A stretch of 64,000 nucleotides of DNA, taken from positions 1,415,499 to 1,479,498 of the forward strand of contig CAWBRW010000029.1 in NCBI GenBank assembly GCA_963791235.1. Reading direction: 5' to 3'. A model generated the notes under the pieces. The model made no database searches. It worked only from the letters and a program-made list of their open reading frames with translations, and had not been told where the DNA came from. Below, one piece after another: positions 17,309 through 25,227 of this stretch (its first letter is position 1; every line of letters starts with the position of its first letter). The DNA is from JALORV01 sp963791235. GTDB lineage: Bacteria > Pseudomonadota > Gammaproteobacteria > Burkholderiales > Burkholderiaceae_F. Made by a program: the position numbers and the translations under genes.

Positions 17309-18832
17309 TCAGGCGGCAGCGACGGGAATCTTGCCGATCTTCGCCTGCCACTCCTTCGGGCCGGTCTGGTGCACCGAGGTGCCGTCGGCGCTCACCGCGA
17401 CAGTGACCGGCATGTCCTTCACGTCGAACTCGTAGATCGCTTCCATGCCGAGATCGCCGAAGCCGACGACTTTCGCACCCTTGATCGCCTTGGCCACGAG
17501 GTAGGCAGCACCGCCAACGGCCATCAGGTAGGCGCTCTTGTGCTTGCGAATCGCCTCGATCGCCACCGGTCCGCGCTCGGCCTTGCCGATCATCGCGATC
17601 AGGCCGGTCTGCGCCAGCATCATCTCGGTGAACTTGTCCATGCGGGTGGCGGTGGTCGGGCCTGCGGGGCCCATCACTTCGTCCCGCACCGGGTCGACCG
17701 GGCCGACGTAGTAGATCACGCGGTTGGTGAAATCTACCGGCAGCTTCTCGCCCCTGGCGAGCATGTCCTGGATGCGCATGTGGGCCGCATCGCGGCCGGT
17801 CAGCATCTTGCCGTTCAACAGCAAGGTCTGGCCAGGCTTCCACAACGCGACTTCTTCCTTCGTCAGCGTGTCGAGGTTCACGCGCGTGCTCTTCTGCGCG
17901 TCGGGCTGCCAGTTCACCTTCGGCCAGCTGTCAAGCGACGGCGGCTCCAGGTACGCCGGCCCTGAGCCATCGAGCACGAAGTGCGCGTGGCGCGTGGCGG
18001 CGCAGTTCGGGATCATCGCCACCGGCTTGCTGGCCGCATGCGTCGGGTACATCCTGACCTTCACGTCGAGGACAGTCGAGAGTCCTCCAAGCCCCTGCGC
18101 GCCGATGCCGAGTGCGTTGACTTTCTCGTACAGCTCGACACGCAACTTCTCGACATCGGTCTTCGGGCCGCGCTTCAGCAGGCCGGACATGTCGATGTCC
18201 TCCATCAGCGCTTCCTTGGCCATCGTCATCGCCTTCTCGGCGGTGCCGCCGATGCCGATGCCCAGCATGCCGGGTGGGCACCAGCCGGCACCCATTGTCG
18301 GCACGGTCTTCATCACCCAGTCGACGATCGAATCGCTGGGATTGAGCATCACGAACTTGCTCTTGTTTTCCGAGCCGCCGCCTTTGGCGGCGACCATCAC
18401 GTCGACCTTGTCACCCGGGACGATCTGCACGTTGATGACCGCCGGCGTGTTGTCCTTGGTGTTCTTGCGGCCGAATTCCGGCGGATCAACGACCGACGCA
18501 CGCAGGACGTTGTCGGGGTTCAGGTAACCCTGCCGCACCCCGGCGTTGATGGCGTCCTCGAGCGACCCGGAGAAGCCTTCCCAACGGACGTTCATGCCCA
18601 CCTTGAGGAACACGTTGACGATGCCGGTGTCCTGGCAGATCGGACGATGCCCTTCGGCGCACATGCGCGAGTTGGTCAGGATCTGCGCGATCGCATCCTT
18701 GGCTGCAGGGCTCTGCTCGGCCTCGTACGCGCTCGCGAGGTGGCTGATGTAGTCGGCCGGGTGGTAGTAGCTGATGTACTGCAGTGCGGCCGCGACACTT
18801 TCGATCAGATCGGCCTGGCGGATGGTGGTCAT
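17309..18832 (-). CDS. fumA: fumarate hydratase class I (iron-sulfur)
   Basis: Hydrates fumarate to malate in the TCA cycle using an oxygen-labile [4Fe-4S] cluster. The 507-residue protein has the class I two-domain layout. Cluster cysteines are visible in RPICQDTGIVN, GAGWCPPGMLGIGIGG and PNCAATRHAHF. The C-terminal domain contains YYVGPVDPVRDEVMGPAGPTTATRMD. The start ATG at 18832 lies six bases after the UPF0114 stop. The oxygen sensitivity of class I enzymes makes the neighbouring sulfide-releasing enzyme notable, but a functional tie is speculation. Confidence 0.95.
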   Translation of the reverse strand: MTTIRQADLIESVAAALQYISYYHPADYISHLASAYEAEQSPAAKDAIAQILTNSRMCAEGHRPICQDTGIVNVFLKVGMNVRWEGFSGSLEDAINAGVRQGYLNPDNVLRASVVDPPEFGRKNTKDNTPAVINVQIVPGDKVDVMVAAKGGGSENKSKFVMLNPSDSIVDWVMKTVPTMGAGWCPPGMLGIGIGGTAEKAMTMAKEALMEDIDMSGLLKRGPKTDVEKLRVELYEKVNALGIGAQGLGGLSTVLDVKVRMYPTHAASKPVAMIPNCAATRHAHFVLDGSGPAYLEPPSLDSWPKVNWQPDAQKSTRVNLDTLTKEEVALWKPGQTLLLNGKMLTGRDAAHMRIQDMLARGEKLPVDFTNRVIYYVGPVDPVRDEVMGPAGPTTATRMDKFTEMMLAQTGLIAMIGKAERGPVAIEAIRKHKSAYLMAVGGAAYLVAKAIKGAKVVGFGDLGMEAIYEFDVKDMPVTVAVSADGTSVHQTGPKEWQAKIGKIPVAAA

Positions 18833-18838
18833 GGGTGC

Positions 18839-19495
18839 CTATTCGTGAGAAGCGCGGCCGTCCCTGGACTTTACTGGCTTGAACATGATGCGGTCGGTTG
18901 CCGCGATGGCCATGGCCGAAAGCAGGAAAGTGATGTGAATCGCGGTCTGGGCGATCAGCACCTTGTCCGAGTAGTTAGCCGCGTTGATGAAGGTCTTCAG
19001 CAGGTGAATCGAGCTTATCCCGATGATGGCAGTGGCCAGTTTGACCTTGAGCACACTTGCGTTGACATGCGACAGCCACTCGGGCTGGTCGGGGTGCTTT
19101 TCGAGGTACATGCGCGAGACGAAGGTCTCGTAGCCGCCGACGATGACCATGATCAGCAGGTTCGAGATCATCACCACGTCGATCAGCGCCAGTACCACCA
19201 GCATGATGATGGTCTCGTTCAGACCCGTCGGCAGGGCATCGGACTTGTAACCGATGCTCGTGACGAGCTGCTGCAGCGCCTGTTCGCTGCCGAACGCGGC
19301 CTCGACCAGGTGTGCCAGCTCAACCCAGAAATGCCAGACGTAGACGACCTGCGCGACGATGAGCCCAGCGTACAAAGGCAGTTGCAGCCAGCGGCTGGCG
19401 AAGATCAGCCGTGGCAGCGGTGGTATCGGTCGGACATTGGCAGCTTCGGCGGGGGGCAGGGCCATGTGGGCTTCAGGAGATTCGAAACACGTCAT
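18839..19495 (-). CDS. UPF0114 (YqhA/TIGR00645) family inner-membrane protein
   Basis: A 218-residue membrane protein of unknown function. IFASRWLQLPLYAGLIVAQ opens the first helix and is the strongest family mark; three more helices follow (around IIMLVVLALIDVVMISNLLI, LATAIIGISSIHLLKTFI and AIHITFLLSAMAIAATDRIM). Starts at 19495 or 19465 are both possible and neither has a good ribosome site; the core begins after both. It leads an operon with fumarase. The divergent gene is htpX. Confidence 0.78.
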   Translation of the reverse strand: MTCFESPEAHMALPPAEAANVRPIPPLPRLIFASRWLQLPLYAGLIVAQVVYVWHFWVELAHLVEAAFGSEQALQQLVTSIGYKSDALPTGLNETIIMLVVLALIDVVMISNLLIMVIVGGYETFVSRMYLEKHPDQPEWLSHVNASVLKVKLATAIIGISSIHLLKTFINAANYSDKVLIAQTAIHITFLLSAMAIAATDRIMFKPVKSRDGRASHE

Positions 19496-19531
19496 TCTAA
19501 TTAGCCGGCGACGCTGACTCCGGCGCATCGA

Positions 19532-19560
19532 CTTGAGTTACGCGCGTGCGCCTCCATATT
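19532..19560 (+). promoter_or_regulatory. possible sigma-32 promoter for htpX
   Basis: CTTGAGT at 19532-19538 and CTCCATATT at 19552-19560 are separated by 13 bases, close to the sigma-32 pattern CTTGAAA-N13-17-CCCCATNT. htpX is a heat-shock gene in E. coli, and the site is about 160 bases upstream of its start. The -35 has two changes from consensus and the -10 one, so this is a candidate only. The rest of 19496-19721 shows no gene. Confidence 0.42.
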
Positions 19561-19721
19561 TGGTACGTTTGCCGGGGTGTTCGGCCCAACCGATTGATTC
19601 ACAAGGGTTATTCCGAGGGCTTGGCGATGTAGTCGTGGGGACAAACGTGAATGGTGAATTGCGCCGCCGATTAGATAGACTCTCGCGCGGTATTTGACTG
19701 TCCAACCTTTCTGGAGAACCT

Positions 19722-20606
19722 ATGAAACGTATCGCTCTGTTCGTTCTGACGAACCTTGCGATCATGATCGTCCTGATGTTGTTCCTGACCGTCATTTCGG
19801 CGGTCTTCGGGATCAACTTCAACCTCGGCGGTCGCACGCTGGACATCGGTGCGCTGGCGATCTTCTCGCTCGTCGTCGGCTTCACCGGCGCTTTCATTTC
19901 CCTGCTGATGTCCAAGTCGATGGCCAAGTGGAGCACCGGCGCCCAGGTGATTCGCCAGCCCTCGAACGCGATGGAATCCTGGCTGGTCGACACGGTGCGC
20001 CGCCATGCAGAGAAGGCTGGCATTGGCATGCCCGAGGTTGCGGTTTACGACGGGGACCCGAACGCTTTCGCGACGGGTGCCTTCAAGAACTCCGCGCTGG
20101 TGGCGGTCTCGACCGGCCTGCTGCAGTCGATGAGCAAGGAAGAGGTCGAGGCGGTGCTCGCGCACGAGATCTCGCACGTCTCGAACGGCGACATGGTGAC
20201 GATGACGCTGCTGCAGGGCGTAATGAACACCTTTGTGGTGTTCCTTTCGCGGGTGGTCGGCTACTTCGTCGACCGTGTACTGCTGCGCAACGAGAGCGAT
20301 GCGCCGGGGATCGGCTACTTCGTGACGACGATCGTGCTCGATATCGCGCTCGGCTTCCTGGCCGCGATCATCGTCGCCTGGTTCTCCCGCCGTCGCGAGT
20401 TCCGCGCTGACGCGGGCGCCACCGCCCTGATGGGGTCGAACCGCCCGATGATCAATGCGCTGGCACGCCTTGGCGGTCTGCAGCCGGGCCAGCTGCCGAA
20501 ACAGGTGCAGACGATGGGCATCTCGGGCGCGGGCGGCATGATGGCGCTGTTCTCGAGCCATCCGCCGATCGAGCAGCGCATCGCGGCGCTGCAGGCGGCA
20601 CGCTGA
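19722..20606 (+). CDS. htpX: membrane zinc metalloprotease HtpX
   Basis: M48B protease of the inner membrane that, with FtsH, degrades misfolded membrane proteins. The 294-residue protein has two N-terminal transmembrane helices (MKRIALFVLTNLAIMIVLML and ALAIFSLVVGFTGAFISLL), the zinc motif LAHEISHVSNGD, two further hydrophobic segments and the third ligand in SRRREFRADAGA. The ATG at 19722 is preceded by GGAGAACCT. It is monocistronic, ending at a strong terminator. Confidence 0.97.
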   Translation: MKRIALFVLTNLAIMIVLMLFLTVISAVFGINFNLGGRTLDIGALAIFSLVVGFTGAFISLLMSKSMAKWSTGAQVIRQPSNAMESWLVDTVRRHAEKAGIGMPEVAVYDGDPNAFATGAFKNSALVAVSTGLLQSMSKEEVEAVLAHEISHVSNGDMVTMTLLQGVMNTFVVFLSRVVGYFVDRVLLRNESDAPGIGYFVTTIVLDIALGFLAAIIVAWFSRRREFRADAGATALMGSNRPMINALARLGGLQPGQLPKQVQTMGISGAGGMMALFSSHPPIEQRIAALQAAR

Positions 20607-20625
20607 TCCTGCACGCCTGAAATCG

Positions 20626-20655
20626 AACGGCCGGGTCCTCCCGGCCGTTTTTTTT
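20626..20655 (+). terminator. intrinsic terminator after htpX
   Basis: AACGGCCGGG (20626-20635) and CCCGGCCGTT (20640-20649) form a perfect ten-base stem with a four-base loop, followed by T residues to 20655. Confidence 0.93.
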
Positions 20656-20719
20656 GCATTTGGCCCGGCCGCGGCGTGGATTTGCGTGACAATTGCCGCC
20701 GTTCTTTCGGGAGGGGCGG

Positions 20720-21460
20720 GTGGAAACAGCCAAGGTCGGACACCACGTTTCGCTGGGCCGATGGGAGCCTTTCATCGAGGCGCTGGTCGTTGCCAACCTG
20801 GTTGCGTTGGCGTTCGAGACCCTGCCTACACTGTCGCAGTTCTGGCGTGAGGCGTTGTGGGCGTTTGAGGTGTTCTGCGCCGCGGTCTACACAATCGAAT
20901 ACGGGATCCGTCTGTTCCTGGCCCGACCGCGCTGGAAGTACGCCACCTCGTTCTACGGAATCATCGACCTGCTGGCGATCCTGCCGTTCTACCTGATGGC
21001 GGCGTTCAACCTGCAGGCGGTGCGGGCGTTCCGGCTCCTGCGGCTGCTGCGGCTGTTCAAGCTGGTTCGCTACACACACGCGATTGAGCGCTTCCGTCGT
21101 GCATTCCTCATTGTGCGCGATGACCTTGTGCTGTTCGGCGTCGTTGCCTTGATCGTGCTGTATTTGTCCGGCATCGGCATCTACCACTTCGAGCACGATG
21201 CTCAGCCAGACAAGTTCACATCGGTGTTCGACAGCCTGTGGTGGGCGGTCGCGACGCTGACCACGGTCGGGTATGGCGACATCTATCCGATCACGCCCGG
21301 GGGGCGGATGTTTACCTTCATCGTCCTCGTGCTCGGGCTCGGCTCTATCGCGGTGCCGTCGGGGCTTTTCGCATCGGCACTCTCACGCATACGGGCAGAG
21401 GACGCGGCGCAACGCGAAGCCGCGACCGAGAAGGCGGTCGAGCGCCACTGGTCAGATTGA
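20720..21460 (+). CDS. voltage-gated potassium channel subunit
   Basis: A six-helix cation channel of 246 residues. The charged S4-like segment is AVRAFRLLRLLRLFKLVRY, and the pore has TLTTVGYGDIYPITPGG with the K+ selectivity filter. A short charged C-terminal tail follows S6, with no RCK domain, so it resembles KvAP or KvLQT-type bacterial channels. The start is set at GTG 20720 because GGGAGGGG lies just upstream; a TTG at 20693 would add nine residues. It converges with the MATE gene, stop to stop within seven bases. It probably sets membrane potential or K+ flux; regulation is not visible. Confidence 0.87.
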   Translation: METAKVGHHVSLGRWEPFIEALVVANLVALAFETLPTLSQFWREALWAFEVFCAAVYTIEYGIRLFLARPRWKYATSFYGIIDLLAILPFYLMAAFNLQAVRAFRLLRLLRLFKLVRYTHAIERFRRAFLIVRDDLVLFGVVALIVLYLSGIGIYHFEHDAQPDKFTSVFDSLWWAVATLTTVGYGDIYPITPGGRMFTFIVLVLGLGSIAVPSGLFASALSRIRAEDAAQREAATEKAVERHWSD

Positions 21461-21467
21461 ATCTTGA

Positions 21468-22838
21468 CTACTGCTCGATGGCGCGACGGTTCGACTCCAT
21501 GGCGGTGAGCACGACCAGTGCTGCCGCCGTGATTGCGAGGGCAACCGCCGCCGCCTCCCAGAATCCGAGGGCGCCGCGCGGAGCGCCGAAGGGGGTCGTG
21601 TTGAACGCCAGCCAGGCGCCGCCGCCCAGCCCCAGTCCCCACAGCGTCACGCCGTAGATCACCATCGGCCAGAACGTCTGGCGATAGCCGCGCAGCACGA
21701 AGCTGCCCATGCCCTGTGCCGCGTCGAAGACGTGAAACAGCACGGCGACACCGAGCAGCGAGAGCGCCATCGCTTCCACGCCTGGGTCAACGGTGTACAG
21801 GCGCACGATCGGCTCACGCAGCACCCAGAGCAGCGCAGCCGCAACGACCGCAATCGACATCGCCAGTTGGAAGCCCCGGAGGGTGGCGCTGCGGGCCACG
21901 CGTGGCGCGCCGCTGCCGAGTGACTGGGCCACGAGCACGCTGGTCGCTATGCCAAGCGAAAGTGGCACCATGAAAAGCAACGCGACAAGGTTCGCGACGA
22001 TCTGGTGGCCGGCGACTGGCACGGCGCCGAGGCGAGCGATCAGTACCGCCATGAGCGTGAAGCTCGTCACCTCGAACAACGTGGACAAGCCGATCGGGAT
22101 GCCGAGCTTGAGTAACTCGCGTTGGCTTGCCCACCTCGGTCCATGGGCTGCGCTGCTGCGGAAGCGATCGTAGAAGGCGTCGAAGCGCCAGATCGCCAAG
22201 CTCATCCCAAGCGCAAGCCAGGCAAGGAGCGCGGTGGACACACCCGCACCGGCGCCGCCCATCGGCTCGATGGGTCCCCAGCCGTACATGAACACCGCAT
22301 TGAGCGGCACCTTGAGCGAGAGGACGGTGAGATTGATGACCATGGTTACCTTGGGACGCGATACCGCGGCGTTCAGCGAAACGAACACACGTGTCGCGAG
22401 TGCTGCCGGCAGGCCGAAGGCCACGGCCTGCAGGTAAGCCGACACGATGCCGGCGACGCGGCCATCCACGGCAGCCACCCGCGTCCAGAAACCGGTCGCG
22501 AGCAGGCACGGCAGTGCCACCAACAGCAGGAAGCCTGACAGCCAGAGCGCCTGCTGCAGATCGTCTCCGATCGCCCGCCAGCGGTGTGCTCCGTAGTGGT
22601 GGCCCGCGATCGGTGAAAGCGCCTGCAACACCGCCATGAAGCCGATATAGACGGTGATGTAGATGCTCGAGGCGACAGCGATACCCGCCATGTCGTCAGC
22701 GGAAAGGCGTCCCGCCATGACCGCATCGATGGTTCCGTTGCCCACGACCGCCAGGTTCGCGAGCAGCAACGGCCAGGCGAGCCTGAGGATCGCCGACGTC
22801 GAAGCGTCCGGCGGCGTTGGCCGGGATTCGGGGACCAT
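21468..22838 (-). CDS. MATE family multidrug/Na+ (or H+) antiporter, NorM-like
   Basis: A 456-residue exporter with about twelve transmembrane helices in two homologous halves. The N-terminal half has LAWPLLLANLAVVGNGTIDAV and the family motif MAGRLSADDMAGIAVASS; the second half mirrors it with LLKLGIPIGLSTLFEVTSF and VPVAGHQIVANLVALLF. GYRQTFWPMVIYG and the closing hydrophobic segments are also typical of NorM. The substrate cannot be told from sequence. It lies 26 bases downstream of the membrane glycosyltransferase gene on the same strand, so the two may be co-transcribed. Confidence 0.9.
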   Translation of the reverse strand: MVPESRPTPPDASTSAILRLAWPLLLANLAVVGNGTIDAVMAGRLSADDMAGIAVASSIYITVYIGFMAVLQALSPIAGHHYGAHRWRAIGDDLQQALWLSGFLLLVALPCLLATGFWTRVAAVDGRVAGIVSAYLQAVAFGLPAALATRVFVSLNAAVSRPKVTMVINLTVLSLKVPLNAVFMYGWGPIEPMGGAGAGVSTALLAWLALGMSLAIWRFDAFYDRFRSSAAHGPRWASQRELLKLGIPIGLSTLFEVTSFTLMAVLIARLGAVPVAGHQIVANLVALLFMVPLSLGIATSVLVAQSLGSGAPRVARSATLRGFQLAMSIAVVAAALLWVLREPIVRLYTVDPGVEAMALSLLGVAVLFHVFDAAQGMGSFVLRGYRQTFWPMVIYGVTLWGLGLGGGAWLAFNTTPFGAPRGALGFWEAAAVALAITAAALVVLTAMESNRRAIEQ

Positions 22839-22864
22839 CGGACGCTACCGCCGCAGAGTGCGCT

Positions 22865-24598
22865 TCAGTTCGCTCGGACCCAGACGCGAAATACCTCGTC
22901 GAAGCGCGCGCGGCGCGTGACTTCGTAGGCCAGCGTCCATCTGCCCACCGGTGGCGCGTCGTCACTAAAGCTGCGCCGACTATCGCGCTGGATCGCGACG
23001 CGGCAGAGGCCGGCATCGGCCGGGCGCTCGAACTTGATGTGTCCGTGGTAGGCGAGCATTGCGCGCACGCCGAGGGGCAAGCTCACCGCCTCTACGCACG
23101 TTGCACCGCCGGTGCGCTGCACCTGCTGTCCAAGCACCGTTGCGATTGACGCGTAAGAACGCGCGTAATCGACCGCTGGCGCGTAGAGCGCGACGGCGGC
23201 CGGGCCGATCAGCGCGAGTCCGCCAGCGGCCATGAACGGACCGGTCCAGATCATCGGGGGGCGTTCGCGTATGCGCCACATGGCCATGGCGATCCAGGCC
23301 ACCGTGGCGCTAGCAGCGACCGCGACGGGCCAGAAAACAACCTCTGGTTCGAAGTCGGGAGTGAGGCGCGCCATCGAGGCGGCCATTTTTGGCGGAATCC
23401 CGCTGTTCCATGCCACGAAGTACAGCCACAGGGCCGCAAACGCCAGCGTGAACAGTGCCAGGGAGAACCAGTCGATGGCGTCTTCGGCCGTGCGCTTCAG
23501 CGACGAGACGCCGAAGGTGGCCAGAATGACCAGGGGCGGAATCGTGAGCAGAAACTCCCGCTCGCTCGCGTCCGCAGCAAGCAGCGTTGCGACCAGGCCA
23601 GCGGCGGCGAACAAGAGCGGCAATGCAATATGGGGTCGCCGCAGAAAGTGCCGCCATGAGTAGATCGTCCAGAGCGCGAACGGCCACAACGGCCATGCGT
23701 ACCAACCGACATTGCGCAACAACCAGAGAAGGTTTTCGATGCCAGGGGCGCCGACGGCCGTACGATTCCAGTGCCACCATGCAGTGAAGTACGAATCGGC
23801 CGCCTGCGGGTGCGCCATCCAGGCGCCCAGGGGCCAGAGTGCGAAGATGGCGACGGCCAGCGCGACCAGAATCATTGCCCGTTCGGCGCGGCGAGTGCCG
23901 AAGGACAACGCAAACGACACGCTGGCCAGTCCCAGGACTGCGACAGGAAGCAGGCCCCGCGTCAACGCGACGGCTCCCAGGGCCGCTCCGGCAACCGCGG
24001 TACCGGTCCACGGGTTGTCCAGCGAGTACGCAAGCCCGAACAACGTGACGCATGTCAGTGCGAGCAAGGCGGACTCGGCGCCGGTTTCATGCAGGCGCGC
24101 GATCACTCCGAAGGTGGCGATCAGCAACAGGACCGACACGTCGGCCAGCATGCGGCCGTAATTCCTGGGAGAGGCTTCACCGCCAAACGCCAAGGCAACC
24201 GGCTGGGCCTCGTCGCGTCGCGCGAGCCGGTAGGTGGAATACCAGAGGGCCCACGTGCCGAGGGCAAACCAGAGGACGGAAACCAGGCGGGCGGCATCGA
24301 TGGCGCCGAGCCACGTTCCGAGTGCTCTGACAAGGAGCGCGCCGATCCAGAAAGGCAGCGGACCTTCCTCCGGCAACGGTTCTCCTGCGACGGAAGGTAG
24401 CCACCAATCTAGGCTGGAGCCCGTGGCCATACTCCACGCAACGCCAAAGGCGCTGGCGTCCTCCGTACTCCAGGGCTGGCGGCCGAAGAGCCCCGGAACG
24501 ATGTACAGCGCGAGCAGCCCGAAGAGCGCCCAGCGCGGGAATGCAGCCGCAGCTGCTTCCGTGACACGCGAAGGGGAGGGGCGGTGTTCGAAGCTCAT
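22865..24598 (-). CDS. membrane glycosyltransferase, ArnT/PMT (GT39-like)
   Basis: A polytopic membrane protein of 577 residues with about twelve hydrophobic segments. The first periplasmic loop, GRQPWSTEDASAFGVAW, carries an acidic pair like that of GT39/GT83 lipid-linked sugar transferases, and WWLPSVAGEPLPEEGPLPFW resembles the next ArnT-like loop. A soluble C-terminal domain follows residue 470. The start at 24598 (MSFEHRPSP) is favoured over one twelve codons upstream by sequence character only. It may modify lipid A or another envelope glycan; the substrate is unknown. Confidence 0.7.
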   Translation of the reverse strand: MSFEHRPSPSRVTEAAAAAFPRWALFGLLALYIVPGLFGRQPWSTEDASAFGVAWSMATGSSLDWWLPSVAGEPLPEEGPLPFWIGALLVRALGTWLGAIDAARLVSVLWFALGTWALWYSTYRLARRDEAQPVALAFGGEASPRNYGRMLADVSVLLLIATFGVIARLHETGAESALLALTCVTLFGLAYSLDNPWTGTAVAGAALGAVALTRGLLPVAVLGLASVSFALSFGTRRAERAMILVALAVAIFALWPLGAWMAHPQAADSYFTAWWHWNRTAVGAPGIENLLWLLRNVGWYAWPLWPFALWTIYSWRHFLRRPHIALPLLFAAAGLVATLLAADASEREFLLTIPPLVILATFGVSSLKRTAEDAIDWFSLALFTLAFAALWLYFVAWNSGIPPKMAASMARLTPDFEPEVVFWPVAVAASATVAWIAMAMWRIRERPPMIWTGPFMAAGGLALIGPAAVALYAPAVDYARSYASIATVLGQQVQRTGGATCVEAVSLPLGVRAMLAYHGHIKFERPADAGLCRVAIQRDSRRSFSDDAPPVGRWTLAYEVTRRARFDEVFRVWVRAN

Positions 24599-24632
24599 AG
24601 GCTGCGGGACCGTGGTGCCTGCTGACAGCAAC

Positions 24633-24658
24633 AAAAAGGGCAGCCTGGGCTGCCCTTT
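24633..24658 (-). terminator. intrinsic terminator after rpmE2 (minus strand)
   Basis: AAAGGGCAGC (24635-24644) pairs with GCTGCCCTTT (24649-24658). Read on the minus strand the stem ends in a T run at 24637-24633, 25 bases past the L31 stop. It also insulates the glycosyltransferase gene downstream. Confidence 0.88.
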
Positions 24659-24682
24659 GTTGTTGTGCCGCCGGCAGCCCTG

Positions 24683-24994
24683 TTACCTGCGGCGTGCCTT
24701 GGCAGCGCTGGCCTGCGCGACGGCGGCGGCGGCGGCGGCATTGACCGCCTCGCTCTTCGCGGCGAACTTCTGGCGGAACTTCTCGACGCGGCCCGTTTCG
24801 ACGATGCGCGTCTGGGCGCCGGTGTAGAACGGGTGCGACTCCGAAGACGTATCCAGTTTGAAGAGCGGGTAGGTCTTGCCTTCGAAATCGATCGTCTCGC
24901 GTGTCTGCAGCGTGGAACGCGTGATGAACTTGAAGTCGTTCTGCATGTCCTGGAACACGACTTCGCGGTATTCGGGGTGGATGCCTTGCTTCAT
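24683..24994 (-). CDS. rpmE2: 50S ribosomal protein L31 type B
   Basis: Ribosomal protein of the large subunit and intersubunit bridge. The sequence MKQGIHPEYREVVFQDM and YPLFKLDTSSESHPFYTG are the type B (YkgM-like) hallmarks. No cysteine is present, so this is the zinc-free form, often expressed when zinc is scarce; if it is the only L31 gene it would be constitutive. The 103-residue length exceeds the usual 85-90 owing to an Ala-rich C-terminal extension (NAAAAAAVAQASAAKARRR). It follows rho on the same strand. Confidence 0.93.
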   Translation of the reverse strand: MKQGIHPEYREVVFQDMQNDFKFITRSTLQTRETIDFEGKTYPLFKLDTSSESHPFYTGAQTRIVETGRVEKFRQKFAAKSEAVNAAAAAAVAQASAAKARRR

Positions 24995-25149
24995 TTTCTG
25001 CCTCGTTTTGGGCCGCCCGATCGAGGGGTGACTAAGTGCTTCTCACCCTTGGTCTGCCTCGACCACGGTCCAGTTTTTCGGAAACCGCGCATTATCCGGG
25101 AAATCAGCGCCTCGGGCAACCTGACTAGCGCTTGCAAGCCCTTGTAATC

Positions 25150-25183
25150 AAAAAGATCGTGTGGCTTTGCCGCCGATCTTTTT
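25150..25183 (-). terminator. likely terminator downstream of rho
   Basis: AAAAAGATCG (25150-25159) and CGATCTTTTT (25174-25183) form a ten-base stem with a 14-base loop. On the minus strand the T-rich arm closes with TTTTTGATT, so it can stop transcripts from rho; on the plus strand it is similar, so it may act both ways. Confidence 0.65.
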
Positions 25184-25192
25184 CCGCCTAAT

Positions 25193-25222
25193 CGCGCGAA
25201 AGTAGGTTTGCACTTTCGCGCG
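25193..25222. repeat. perfect hairpin just beyond the rho stop
   Basis: CGCGCGAAAGT (25193-25203) and ACTTTCGCGCG (25212-25222) make an eleven-base perfect stem around eight bases, only five bases past the rho stop codon. It has no T tract. With the hairpin at 25150-25183 it makes a tandem pair at the rho 3' end and may protect the message from 3' exonucleases. Confidence 0.6.
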
Positions 25223-25227
25223 CAGCG

